DNA from: Stygiobacter sp.
Lineage (GTDB): Bacteria; Pseudomonadota; Alphaproteobacteria; Rhodospirillales; Magnetospirillaceae
NCBI GenBank assembly: GCA_006218045.1
Contig: VBWB01000032.1
Span: 1 to 64,000 of the forward strand
Direction: 5' to 3'
DNA: 64,000 nt
The notes beneath the pieces are model-generated. The model searched no databases, was not told the DNA's origin, and saw only the letters and a list, made by a program, of their open reading frames with translations. A program made the position numbers and the translations under genes. Each line of letters begins with the position of its first letter. The stretch's first letter is position 1. Shown piece after piece: positions 48,766-57,000 of the stretch.

Positions 48766-50370
48766 ATGGAACGCGAAGCGATGGAATTCGACGTGGTGAT
48801 CGTTGGCGGTGGGCCCGCGGGTCTGTCGGCGGCGATCCGCCTGAAGCAGATCAACCCGGAACTGTCGGTTTGCGTTCTGGAAAAGGGCTCGGAAGTGGGC
48901 GCCCATATCCTGTCGGGCGCGGTGTTCGAGACCCGGGCCCTGGACGAGTTGCTGCCCGATTGGCGCGAGCGCGACGCGCCGCTCAATTGCCCGGCCCTGG
49001 ACGATTCGTTCATGTTCCTGACCGAGAGCAAGTCGATCCGGCTACCGACGCCGCCGCAGATGAACAATCACGGCAATTACATCATCTCCTTGGGCAATGT
49101 CTGCCGCTGGCTGGCCGGTCAGGCCGAGGAACTGGGGGTGGAAATCTATCCCGGTTTCGCCGCTTCCGAGGTGCTGTATCACGATGACGGTTCGGTCAAG
49201 GGCGTGGCCACCGGCGATATGGGCATCGGCAAGGACGGCCAGCCCACCGCCAATTACACCCCGGGCATGGAACTGCACGCGCGCCAGACCATCTTCGCCG
49301 AGGGCTGCCGCGGCAGCCTGACCAAAACCTTGTTCGAGCGCTTCGATCTGCGCAAGGACTGCGACCCGCAGACCTATGGCATCGGCATCAAGGAATTGTG
49401 GGAAATCGATCCGGCCAAGCACAGCCAGGGCAAGATCCTCCACACCGTCGGCTGGCCCTTGGACAGCCAGACCTATGGCGGCTCGTTCCTTTACCACCTG
49501 GAAGACAATCAGGTGGTGGTCGGCTTCGTCATCGGCCTGGATTACAAGAACCCGCATCTGTCGCCGTTCGACGAATTCCAGCGCTTCAAGACCCATCCGG
49601 CCATCCGTTCCACCTTTGAAGGCGGACGCCGCATCGCCTATGGGGCGCGGGCCATTTCCGAGGGCGGCTTGCAATCCATCCCCCAATTGACCTTCCCCGG
49701 CGGCTTGCTGATCGGCGATACCGCCGGCTTCCTGAACGTGCCCAAGATCAAGGGCAGTCACACGGCGATGAAATCGGCCATGGTCGCCGCCGAGGCGGTC
49801 GCCGCCCTGCTGGCGGAGAATTCCGGCAACGAGGCGCATGCCTATCCGCGCGAACTGAAGAAGAGCTGGCTGTGGAGCGAACTTCATCAGGTGCGCAACA
49901 TCCGCCCCAGCTTCCACAAGGGGCTGTGGCTGGGTATCGCCTATTCGGCGCTGGAGACCTATCTGTTCCGCGGCAAGACACCGTGGACCTTCAAGATCCA
50001 TGCCGACCACGAAGGCTTGGGCAAGGCCAAGGATTTCGCCAGGATCGACTACCCCAAGCCCGATGGGGTGATCAGCTTCGACAAGCTGTCCTCGGTGTTC
50101 ATTTCCAACACCAATCACGAGGAAAACCAGCCGGCGCATCTGAAACTGGCCGATGAACGCGTCGCCATCGACGTCAATCTGGCCCTGTACGATGCCCCCG
50201 AGCAGCGCTATTGCCCGGCCGGCGTCTATGAAATCGTCGACGGCCCGGCTTTGCGCATCAACGCCCAGAACTGCGTCCACTGCAAGACCTGCGACATCAA
50301 GGATCCGACCCAGAACATCACCTGGACCGTTCCCGAAGGCGGCGGCGGACCAAACTATCCGAATATGTGA
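48766..50370 (+). CDS. electron transfer flavoprotein-ubiquinone oxidoreductase
   Basis: A 534-residue inner-membrane-associated flavoprotein that passes electrons from ETF to ubiquinone. The FAD motif is [16 protein letters not shown], with [13 protein letters not shown] characteristic of ETF-QO. The quinone-binding face includes [13 protein letters not shown]. The C-terminal [4Fe-4S] domain uses Cys in RYCPAG, NCVHC and KTCDI, and ends in a ferredoxin-like [10 protein letters not shown]. The ribosome site AGGGATAGGGACGAC precedes the ATG. A hairpin follows. Confidence 0.95.
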   Translation: MEREAMEFDVVIVGGGPAGLSAAIRLKQINPELSVCVLEKGSEVGAHILSGAVFETRALDELLPDWRERDAPLNCPALDDSFMFLTESKSIRLPTPPQMNNHGNYIISLGNVCRWLAGQAEELGVEIYPGFAASEVLYHDDGSVKGVATGDMGIGKDGQPTANYTPGMELHARQTIFAEGCRGSLTKTLFERFDLRKDCDPQTYGIGIKELWEIDPAKHSQGKILHTVGWPLDSQTYGGSFLYHLEDNQVVVGFVIGLDYKNPHLSPFDEFQRFKTHPAIRSTFEGGRRIAYGARAISEGGLQSIPQLTFPGGLLIGDTAGFLNVPKIKGSHTAMKSAMVAAEAVAALLAENSGNEAHAYPRELKKSWLWSELHQVRNIRPSFHKGLWLGIAYSALETYLFRGKTPWTFKIHADHEGLGKAKDFARIDYPKPDGVISFDKLSSVFISNTNHEENQPAHLKLADERVAIDVNLALYDAPEQRYCPAGVYEIVDGPALRINAQNCVHCKTCDIKDPTQNITWTVPEGGGGPNYPNM

Positions 50371-50371
50371 G

Positions 50372-50421
50372 GGCGGTGGGTCGCCGCACACACAATTTGT
50401 TTGTGCGTGGCACGACCCGCC
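50372..50421. terminator. imperfect hairpin after ETF-QO
   Basis: GGCGGTGGGTCG and CCGCACACACAA pair imperfectly with TTGTTTGTGCGTGG and CACGACCCGCC. There is no T-run downstream, so this could be a Rho-independent-like pause, a repeat, or an mRNA-stabilising stem. Confidence 0.4.
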
Positions 50422-50491
50422 GAAATCGTTATTATGACCCCTCGCTCCTTGGATGCGGCGCCGCCGCATCCGCCAGAAAGCATGGGTGACG

Positions 50492-52225
50492 ATGACAAGG
50501 GTGTTGAAGATGGCCGCGATGCGCTGGGCAGCGATGGCCATGGTGGTTTCACTGGCCGCCTCGTGTTCGCCGCAGGGCGGCAACCCCAACGGCTCGGGTC
50601 GTGACGACAGGCCCACGATCATGGCGGGGCGCTCGGGCCTGGGGGCGTTCCTGGCCGGCAGGCTGGCCCAAGGCCAGGGCGACACCGCCGCCGCCGCCGA
50701 TTATTATGCCGCCGCCCTGTCCCGCGACCCTGATAACAGCGATTTGCTGCAACGCGCCTTTACCCTGATGGTGACCGAAGGGCGGATGGACGGGGCCGTG
50801 CCCATGGCCCGTCGTCTCCAGGATCTGGATAACGAATCGGCCATGCCGCTTCTGGTCAGCGGCTTGGCCGATGTCCAGGACGGCCTGTTGGTGCAGGCGG
50901 AAAGCCGTTTTGCCGCCTTGCCCCGACGGGGCCTGAATGGTCTGGTCGGTCCGTTGATGAGCGCTTGGTCACTGGCCGGACAAGGCCGCACCGATCAGGC
51001 CCTGGTGGCGCTGGAGCCGTTGGCGCAGACCAAGGGGTTCGTCGGCATCAAGGCTTATCACTCGGGCCTGATCAACGATCTGGCCGGTCGCCATGACGCC
51101 GCCGAGGCCGCGTTTGTCGAGGCCTTGAGCGGGCAATTATCCATTCGCGGCATCGAGGCGGCGGGCAGCCTGTATCAGCGCCGCAACCGTCCGGATCAGG
51201 CACGGCAATTATACGAGCGCTATCAACAGGAGCATCCCGACACCCTGCTGTTCGACGGCGCGGCCCTGCTGACGGTCGGCGCCGCCCTGGCACCGGCGGT
51301 GCCCGATGCCCAGGCCGGCATGGCCGAGGCCTTGTTCGACGTCGCCTCGCTGATGCGCCAAGGCAACGGCCAGGAAGCCGCCGTCATCTTCGCCCGGCTG
51401 GCGCTTTACATGCGCCCCGACTTCCCGCTGGCCCGCGCCATTCTCGGCGACATGCTGTCGGCCCAGGATCGGCTGGACGCGGCCAATCTGGTCTATGGCG
51501 GTATCGCCGCCGACGCGGCGGCCTATTATTACGGCCAGATGCGGGTGGCGGTTAATCAGGAGGAACTGGGGGATACCGATTCCGCCCTGTCTCGTCTGGC
51601 CAAGCTGGCCAAGGACCGCCCCGACAGCCTGGACCCGTTGATCACCCGAGGCGACATCTTGCGGCGGAAGAAGCGCTTCGCCGAAGCCGCCGAGGCCTAT
51701 GGCGCCGCCATCAGCCGCATCGGCCCCGCCGTGTCGGTGCAGCATTGGCCGCTGCTTTATAGTCGCGGCATCTGCCTGGAGCGGATCAAGCAATGGGGCC
51801 GGGCCGAAGCCGATTTCAAGACGGCGCTGGAGTTGAAGCCCGATCAACCCGACGTGCTGAATTATCTGGGCTATACCTGGGTCGATGCCGGCATCAACCT
51901 GGATGAAGGCCGGGCCATGCTGGAAAAGGCGGCAAGCCTGCGCCCGCGCGACGGCGCCATCATCGACAGTCTGGGCTGGGCCTTGTACCGGCTGGGTGAT
52001 TACCACAACGCCGTCAAATACCTGGAGCGCGCGGTGGAACTGAAGGCCGAGGACCCCACCATCAACGATCACCTGGGCGATGCCTATTGGCAGGTGGGCC
52101 GGCAGGCCGAGGCCATGTTCCAATGGCGCCGCACCATGGGACTGGACCCCGAGCCGGAAATGATCGAGCCCCTGAAGGAAAAGCTGCGCACCGGCCAGGT
52201 TCCGGCCAAACCCGTGACCAAGTAA
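50492..52225 (+). CDS. TPR-repeat lipoprotein
   Basis: A 577-residue protein with a signal peptide and lipobox (SLAASC) at about residue 25. Roughly a dozen tetratricopeptide repeats follow, clearest at the end: AEADFKTALELKPDQPDVLNYLG, DSLGWALYRLGDYHNAVKYL, and DHLGDAYWQVGRQAEAM. Such proteins are assembly scaffolds at the membrane; the partner is unknown. I prefer the ATG at 50492 because the frame upstream is Arg-rich. The stop overlaps the ispE start by one base (TAATG), suggesting coupling. Confidence 0.88.
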   Translation: MTRVLKMAAMRWAAMAMVVSLAASCSPQGGNPNGSGRDDRPTIMAGRSGLGAFLAGRLAQGQGDTAAAADYYAAALSRDPDNSDLLQRAFTLMVTEGRMDGAVPMARRLQDLDNESAMPLLVSGLADVQDGLLVQAESRFAALPRRGLNGLVGPLMSAWSLAGQGRTDQALVALEPLAQTKGFVGIKAYHSGLINDLAGRHDAAEAAFVEALSGQLSIRGIEAAGSLYQRRNRPDQARQLYERYQQEHPDTLLFDGAALLTVGAALAPAVPDAQAGMAEALFDVASLMRQGNGQEAAVIFARLALYMRPDFPLARAILGDMLSAQDRLDAANLVYGGIAADAAAYYYGQMRVAVNQEELGDTDSALSRLAKLAKDRPDSLDPLITRGDILRRKKRFAEAAEAYGAAISRIGPAVSVQHWPLLYSRGICLERIKQWGRAEADFKTALELKPDQPDVLNYLGYTWVDAGINLDEGRAMLEKAASLRPRDGAIIDSLGWALYRLGDYHNAVKYLERAVELKAEDPTINDHLGDAYWQVGRQAEAMFQWRRTMGLDPEPEMIEPLKEKLRTGQVPAKPVTK

Positions 52226-53091
52226 TGCCTCCGGTCAGCGTCGAGGCCTGGGCCAAGGTCAATTTATACCTGCACGTCACCGGCAAGCGCCCGGACGGCT
52301 TTCACCTGCTGGATTCACTGGTGGTGTTCGCCGGCATCGGCGACACCCTCCAGGTGGAAGAGGCCGATGACCTGAGCCTGAGCGTGGACGGCCCCACCGC
52401 CGCGTTGCTGGACGGCACCGACGGCAATGTCGTCGTGGCCGCCGCCCAAGCCCTGGCCCGGGCGGCGCATGTTCCGGCCCGCGCCCTTATCCATCTGACC
52501 AAACGGCTGCCGGTGGCGGCGGGTATCGGTGGTGGCTCCGCCGACGCCGCCGCCGCCCTCCTGGCCCTGTCGCGCCTGTGGGGGGTGACCCTGCCCCCCG
52601 CTCAACTGCACGCCCTAGCCCTGGGCCTGGGCGCCGATGTCCCGGTCTGTCTGCGCCGCCGGCCCACCCGCATGGGGGGCATCGGTGAAACCCTGGCGGA
52701 TGTGCCCCCGCTGCCCGCCGCTTGGCTGGTGCTGGTCAATCCGATGATCGGCCTGTCGACGCCAGCGGTGTTCCAGGCGCGTCAGGGCTGCTTCCGCGAT
52801 CCGCACCCCCTGGAAACCGCCCCCAGCGATGCCGGCCACCTTGCCGCCTTGCTGGCTCGTCGCGGCAACGACCTGACCGATGCCGCCATCAGTCTGGTGC
52901 CGGATATCGCCCAGGTGCTGCACCTGTTGCGGAGCGCCCCCGATTGCCTGTTGGCGCGCATGTCGGGCAGCGGCGCCACCTGCTTCGGCCTGTTCGCCGA
53001 TGAAGCCCAAGCCGCCGCCGCCGCCGCCGCCATTTCCGCCATCCACGGGCAATGGTGGTGTAAATCGGCCCCATTGCTTTCCGCCTCTTGA
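52225..53091 (+). CDS. ispE: 4-diphosphocytidyl-2-C-methyl-D-erythritol kinase
   Basis: A 288-residue GHMP kinase of the MEP isoprenoid pathway. AKVNLYLHVTGKRPDGFHLLDSLVVF forms the substrate region, the ATP loop is PVAAGIGGGSADAAAAL, and SGSGATCFGLF is the third GHMP motif. The ATG at 52225 shares a base with the preceding TAA; the frame opens earlier but overlaps the TPR gene. A tRNA-Gln-like sequence starts 38 bases downstream. Confidence 0.95.
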   Translation: MPPVSVEAWAKVNLYLHVTGKRPDGFHLLDSLVVFAGIGDTLQVEEADDLSLSVDGPTAALLDGTDGNVVVAAAQALARAAHVPARALIHLTKRLPVAAGIGGGSADAAAALLALSRLWGVTLPPAQLHALALGLGADVPVCLRRRPTRMGGIGETLADVPPLPAAWLVLVNPMIGLSTPAVFQARQGCFRDPHPLETAPSDAGHLAALLARRGNDLTDAAISLVPDIAQVLHLLRSAPDCLLARMSGSGATCFGLFADEAQAAAAAAAISAIHGQWWCKSAPLLSAS

Positions 53092-53129
53092 AACCTGGCG
53101 CGGTTCCGACTATGGTGCGGCCCCGCTGT

Positions 53130-53203
53130 TGGGGCGTCGCCAAGCGGTAAGGCACCGGTTTTTGGTACCGGCATTCCCAGGTTCGAATCCGCGCCTTCCG
53201 TCA
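53130..53203 (+). tRNA. tRNA-Gln(UUG)-like sequence with degenerate 3' end
   Basis: The 5' acceptor strand (TGGGGCG), D arm (GCC AAGCGGTAA GGC), anticodon arm (CCGGT TTTTGGT ACCGG, anticodon UUG), variable loop and first T-stem strand with TTCGAAT are canonical. After AATCC at 53186-53190 the expected TGGCGCCCCA and GCCA are missing and the sequence reads GCGCCTTCCGTCACC. The T stem keeps only two or three pairs, the acceptor is imperfect, and no CCA is encoded. It is probably nonfunctional or a partial copy made by recombination. Confidence 0.6.
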
Positions 53204-53240
53204 CCCCGAATCGGGCGCGGGGGCCGATCTTTCCGATGCG

Positions 53241-53525
53241 TTAATGCTGATGGTCGTGATCGGGGAGTTCATCCGCCGCGTGCTGGTGGTCGTGCGGCTT
53301 CCAGGCATGCTTGGAATCGTCGTGACCATGGGCGTGGGCTTCGTCGCCCTCATGGTCATGGGGATGGCTGTGCTGGTGCAGGTGCTCATGGTTGTGGGCA
53401 TGGGCGTGGGCATGGCTGTGGCTGACCTCGCCATGCCGATGTTCATGCGCATGCACGTGGCTATGTTCATGGCCGTGGGCATGCTTGTGGCCGTGGCTGT
53501 GCGGGCCGTGATGGGAATCGTGCAT
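53241..53525 (-). CDS. histidine-rich putative nickel-binding protein
   Basis: A 94-residue protein with 37 histidines (39 percent), mostly in HxH steps (HSHGHKHAHGHEHSH), plus acidic residues, ending DHDHQH. It has no signal peptide. GGAG lies five bases before the ATG. It starts 31 bases after the nikO stop on the same strand, the last gene of the nickel transporter operon, so cytoplasmic nickel (or cobalt) storage or chaperoning is a reasonable inference. The opposite strand has a long hydrophobic frame that I reject. Confidence 0.72.
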   Translation of the reverse strand: MHDSHHGPHSHGHKHAHGHEHSHVHAHEHRHGEVSHSHAHAHAHNHEHLHQHSHPHDHEGDEAHAHGHDDSKHAWKPHDHQHAADELPDHDHQH

Positions 53526-53556
53526 GGGAACTCCGGGCGGTCTGTTTGCGCCAAGC

Positions 53557-54210
53557 TTAGCCCAACAGGCGCCCGGCTTCCAGAATCACCCGGCGGCGGG
53601 TCAGCGCCGCCAGGGCGTCGTCATCATGGGCGATGACCACCATGGCCTGGGGCAGGCTGGCCAACACCCCCAGCAGACGGGCGCGGGCGTCGCGGTCGAG
53701 GCCGTTGGTCGGTTCGTCCAGCAACAGCACCTGTGGTCGCATGGCCAGCACCGAGGCCAAGGCCACCAGCCGTTTCTGCCCACCCGACAATTTATGGGTG
53801 ACGCGATGGCCGAAACCGTCCAACCCCACCTGGGCCAGGGCGTCGTCCGCCGCCCGGCGCGCCTCGGCCCGGCTTTGCCCCAGGTTCAGGGGGCCGAAGG
53901 CCACGTCCTCGGCCACGGTGGGGCAGAACAGTTGATCGTCGGAATCCTGGAACAACAAACCGGCCTGGGCGCGGACCTCGTGGAAATCGCCTTCGCAGCG
54001 GCGCTCGCGGCCAAAGGCGACGACGCTTCCCGATGACGGCGTCAACAGGCCGACCATCACATGCAACAGCGTGGTCTTGCCCGAGCCGTTGGCGCCGCAC
54101 AAGGCCACCCGCTCTCCCGTCGTCAGGGCAAAATCCACCCCGTCCAGCACCGGGTGATCCGGGTCATAGCCGAAACGAATATCCCGAAGCTGAAACAAAT
54201 GTGCACTCAC
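53557..54210 (-). CDS. nikO: nickel/cobalt ECF transporter ATP-binding protein NikO/CbiO
   Basis: A 217-residue ABC ATPase that powers the energy-coupling-factor module. Walker A is CGANGSGKTT, the Q-loop and D-loop region is LFQDSDDQLFCPTV, the signature is LSGGQKRLVALA, and Walker B is VLLLDEPTNGLD. The start is GTG at 54210, overlapping the nikQ stop (GTGA). The frame opens at 54270 but the extra 20 residues overlap nikQ. It acts with the membrane protein NikQ. Confidence 0.92.
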   Translation of the reverse strand: MSAHLFQLRDIRFGYDPDHPVLDGVDFALTTGERVALCGANGSGKTTLLHVMVGLLTPSSGSVVAFGRERRCEGDFHEVRAQAGLLFQDSDDQLFCPTVAEDVAFGPLNLGQSRAEARRAADDALAQVGLDGFGHRVTHKLSGGQKRLVALASVLAMRPQVLLLDEPTNGLDRDARARLLGVLASLPQAMVVIAHDDDALAALTRRRVILEAGRLLG

Positions 54211-54959
54211 CAGACATCCAATACGGCCAGCAGCAGCAAGGACGCGGTCTGCACCGCGCCGAAGCCCCAATCCAGCCTGCCCGGACGATGTTCGTCAAGC
54301 AAATGAAAGCGCCCGTCGAAGCCACGGCAGCGCATGGCGGCGTCGATGCGTTCCGACCGCTCCAGGCTGCCCACCAGCAGCATGCCGAACAGATGGCCGA
54401 GCGAGCGCCAGCAATGCAACGACGCCCGCGGACGGAAACCGCGTGCCCGCATGGCCAGACGCAGGCGGGCATATTCGCGGTGCAGCACGTCGATATAGCG
54501 CACGGTGAACAGGAACAGGGCGACGAAACGTACCGGCAGCCCCAGTCGGGCCAGGGCATGGCCCAGGGCCGGCATGTCCAAGGTGCCGAGCAGGGCCAGG
54601 GTGGCCAGCAGCACCGCACTGGATTTCAGCAACAGGATGCCGGCGCGGTGGAGGCCATCCCCGCCGGCGGCAAAGCCCAACAGGGTGAAGACCGGCTCGC
54701 CGCCCATGGTGAAGGGCAGGCTGGCCAGGGTCAGCAGCATGAACCCCTCCACCGCCAACACCCGGCGCAGGGTCGAAAGCGGCGGCAATCGGGCCAGAAC
54801 CGCCAATCCCGCCGCCAGGGCACAGGCGAATGTCAAGGCTGCGACCGACTGGCACCACACCACGCCGACGGCAAAAGCGAAGGCCGCCAGCACCCGGCTG
54901 CGCGGGTCCAACCGGGCCAAGGGCGATAGGGTGATGCCAAGGGGGAGGACACTGCTCAT
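54207..54959 (-). CDS. nikQ: ECF transporter transmembrane protein NikQ/CbiQ
   Basis: A 250-residue T component of the ECF transporter, with about five membrane segments and the coupling-helix motif AMRARGFRPR (A-R-G) plus a second, AMRCRGFDGRF, that contact the ATPase. The ATG at 54959 overlaps the nikL stop by four bases. It lies between nikL and nikO in an unbroken chain of overlapping genes. Confidence 0.9.
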   Translation of the reverse strand: MSSVLPLGITLSPLARLDPRSRVLAAFAFAVGVVWCQSVAALTFACALAAGLAVLARLPPLSTLRRVLAVEGFMLLTLASLPFTMGGEPVFTLLGFAAGGDGLHRAGILLLKSSAVLLATLALLGTLDMPALGHALARLGLPVRFVALFLFTVRYIDVLHREYARLRLAMRARGFRPRASLHCWRSLGHLFGMLLVGSLERSERIDAAMRCRGFDGRFHLLDEHRPGRLDWGFGAVQTASLLLLAVLDVW

Positions 54960-55477
54960 GTCCGCGACTTCCGCCACGCCGTGATCCAGGCGTAACAGCC
55001 GAACAATCCGAAGATGAAGCCTATGCCGCCGATGATGTCGGACAAACGGGCACGGCTTTCCAAGGCATCGATCTGTTCCCGCAAGGGGCGCAATTGCCGG
55101 GCCAGGGCCGCGTCGAGATCGGGCGTGGCGACGGCGGCGGGAATGGCGGCGGAAGTGGCGGGCAGAGATGGTGCGCTGGTACCGATGCTGGTCTCGGCCA
55201 TGTGGCCGTCGGCGGTTTCAAAGCGGATACGATAAAGACCACCATCGGGCGGGGTGAAGCGGAACGAGCCGTCATCGCCGGTGCGCAGCCGCGCCACCAC
55301 CTGTCCGGTGCTGTCCAGCACCAGGCCGTCCAATTGTCCGGCCTTGCCGCCGCCGGCGAAATACAGGCTGCCGACCACCTGCCCGCCCTCGCCGGTGACG
55401 AACAATTTCAGCTTGTGGGCCAGGGCCGGACTGGCGCAAACCAGCAACAGGCACAGGGCGCAAAGGATCTTTCTCAT
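54956..55477 (-). CDS. nikL: NikL-like accessory subunit of nickel ECF transporter
   Basis: A 173-residue protein with a signal peptide (MRKILCALCLLLVCASPALA) and a C-terminal membrane helix near 148-167. The mature part starts HKLKLFVTGEGGQVVG and forms a small beta-rich domain (GDDGSFRFTPPDGGLYRIRF), then a coiled coil. Size, topology and position between nikM and nikQ fit NikL of NikKMLQO systems, where it takes the place of NikN/CbiN. The ATG overlaps the nikM stop. Confidence 0.78.
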   Translation of the reverse strand: MRKILCALCLLLVCASPALAHKLKLFVTGEGGQVVGSLYFAGGGKAGQLDGLVLDSTGQVVARLRTGDDGSFRFTPPDGGLYRIRFETADGHMAETSIGTSAPSLPATSAAIPAAVATPDLDAALARQLRPLREQIDALESRARLSDIIGGIGFIFGLFGCYAWITAWRKSRT

Positions 55478-56073
55478 CGCAATGCCTCGGGCTTGACCTT
55501 GACCAACAGACCCAAAAGAGCGGCGGTGAATACCGCCTCGACCACCATCAGCGGCACATAGGTGATGGCCAGCGCCTGGGCGCCGACCTGGAATTCGCGT
55601 CCCGACAAAGCCAGGGACAGGGCCACCATCAATGCGGTGCCGGCCACCGCGCCGCCGCCGGCGACCACACCGGCAAAAGCGGGATGGGCCAAGGCCGGGC
55701 GGGCCAGCAAGCCGCGCCCGGCCAAGCCCAGCAATACGGCGGGCAAGGCGATGTTGGCGATATTGACCCCGAGCACCAGCAAGCCGCCGAAGCCGAACAA
55801 GACGGCTTGCAGGATCAGGCCGACGGCGATGGCGGGAAAGGCGGCCCAGCCCAGCAGCAATCCGGCCAGCCCGCCCAGCATCAGATGGACGCTGGTCAGG
55901 CCGACGGGGAAATGCACCAGCGAGGCGACGAAGAACAAGGCCGACAGCACCGCCACCTTGGGCAATCGCTCCGGCGTCAGCCGGCGCAGGCCCAGCCCGA
56001 TGCCGCCGGCGGCGACAACGGCGCCGGCCAGCAGAACCGGGGTGGAGACGATGCCATCGGGAATATGGGCCAT
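55474..56073 (-). CDS. nikM: nickel ECF transporter substrate-binding membrane protein NikM/CbiM
   Basis: A 199-residue S component with about six helices. The N-terminus [10 protein letters not shown] carries the conserved His that, with the terminal amine, binds the metal in CbiM/NikM proteins. A second conserved His is in TSVHLMLGGLAGLLLG. The extra Ala after Met1 means that Met removal would put His at position 2 of the mature chain. The ATG at 56073 shares a base with the nikK stop (TAATG). Confidence 0.88.
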   Translation of the reverse strand: MAHIPDGIVSTPVLLAGAVVAAGGIGLGLRRLTPERLPKVAVLSALFFVASLVHFPVGLTSVHLMLGGLAGLLLGWAAFPAIAVGLILQAVLFGFGGLLVLGVNIANIALPAVLLGLAGRGLLARPALAHPAFAGVVAGGGAVAGTALMVALSLALSGREFQVGAQALAITYVPLMVVEAVFTAALLGLLVKVKPEALR

Positions 56074-56837
56074 TACTTCATGTCCACCGCTTTGACCCAC
56101 ATGAGCGCACCCAATTCGGTGGGAACCGACTTGCCGTCAGGCCCCTTCATCGGCTTGCCGTCGATCAGGGCGGCGAAGGCCCACCAGCCGGCCCGCGGCA
56201 GGGCATAGGCGAACTGGCCTTGGCTGTCAGCCTTGATCACCTGGGTGATGAACGGATCGGACGGCGCCTTGACGCTGCCGTCATTCTTCCATTCCACCTC
56301 GATCTCGGCGAAGGGCACCGGCTTGCCGTTGTGACGGACGATGCCGCGAAACAGATTGCCGGTCCACAGGCCATAGGGGCGGACCAGGGGCTCGATCTCC
56401 ACCGGCAGGCCGACCAGACTATCCCAGCCCTCGCCCGAACCCAGATCGACGACGACCTTGGTGTAGTGGATGATCTGCTTGCCTTCCGCCGGTTCCCAAT
56501 AGGGGGCGGGCTCGATGAAATAGACGTAATCGCCCGGCGCCTTCAGCTTGTGCGACAGGGTATAGGCGGTCTTGCCCTCGCCCTTCTTCACCGGCACCAG
56601 GGCCTTTTTCAAATCTTCCTTGCCGGCGGGCGACACCACGCCCATGCGCACCGGCGGCGCCATCTCCATCACCGGACCGCCTTCCATGGGGTGGGTGAAG
56701 GTGATGTCCAGACTGACGCCGTGATCACCGCCCTCGGCGACGATGTCGGCATTGGGGATCAGCTCCTGGAAATGAGCCTGGGCGCTGACGGGCAGCAGAC
56801 ACAAGGCGGCCATGGCGGCGGCGTGCAAGCGAAGCAT
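56073..56837 (-). CDS. nikK: NikK-like DUF4198 periplasmic protein
   Basis: A 254-residue exported protein with a signal peptide ending AQA, mature start [12 protein letters not shown]. The DUF4198 domain, with several His and Met residues ([45 protein letters not shown]), is the NikK subunit of NikKMLQO nickel importers and probably delivers metal to NikM. I start at the ATG at 56837, with AGGGGA about nine bases upstream; a longer open frame runs over the promoter region and pgi leader. First gene of the operon. Confidence 0.85.
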   Translation of the reverse strand: MLRLHAAAMAALCLLPVSAQAHFQELIPNADIVAEGGDHGVSLDITFTHPMEGGPVMEMAPPVRMGVVSPAGKEDLKKALVPVKKGEGKTAYTLSHKLKAPGDYVYFIEPAPYWEPAEGKQIIHYTKVVVDLGSGEGWDSLVGLPVEIEPLVRPYGLWTGNLFRGIVRHNGKPVPFAEIEVEWKNDGSVKAPSDPFITQVIKADSQGQFAYALPRAGWWAFAALIDGKPMKGPDGKSVPTELGALMWVKAVDMK

Positions 56838-56860
56838 CGATCGATTTCCCCTGAAAAGAT

Positions 56861-56912
56861 TATGCGACTTTGTGTTGCCGGTCAGCATAGACCGGGAGCG
56901 CCATGCTGCCAA
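56861..56912 (-). promoter_or_regulatory. candidate nik promoter with overlapping inverted-repeat operator
   Basis: On the minus strand TTGGCA (-35, 56907-56912), 17 bases, then TATGCT (-10, 56884-56889). The -10 is part of an inverted repeat, TATGCTGAC and GTCGCATA (56861-56889), with about 12 bases between arms. The arm layout resembles NikR-type operators (GTATGA-N16-TCATAC in E. coli), but the half-site differs, so the regulator is not assigned. Confidence 0.5.
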
Positions 56913-57000
56913 TGCAAAAACGCAGAGGCGGGGGGGATGGTCCGGGTGGGGCGGCTCTGCTACCATTGGACCAATAACAATGGGTGGGAAGGGGTCCAAC

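Noticed and set aside
48631-48906. Longer uracil-DNA glycosylase start at 48906
   Set aside because: It would overlap the divergent ETF-QO gene by over 100 bases; the ATG at 48630 gives the family-like start.
53244-53636. A hydrophobic 130-residue plus-strand frame opposite the histidine-rich gene
   Set aside because: Complement of CAT/CAC-rich codons gives Met/Val strings. It has no operon partner, whereas the minus-strand gene has a ribosome site and follows nikO.
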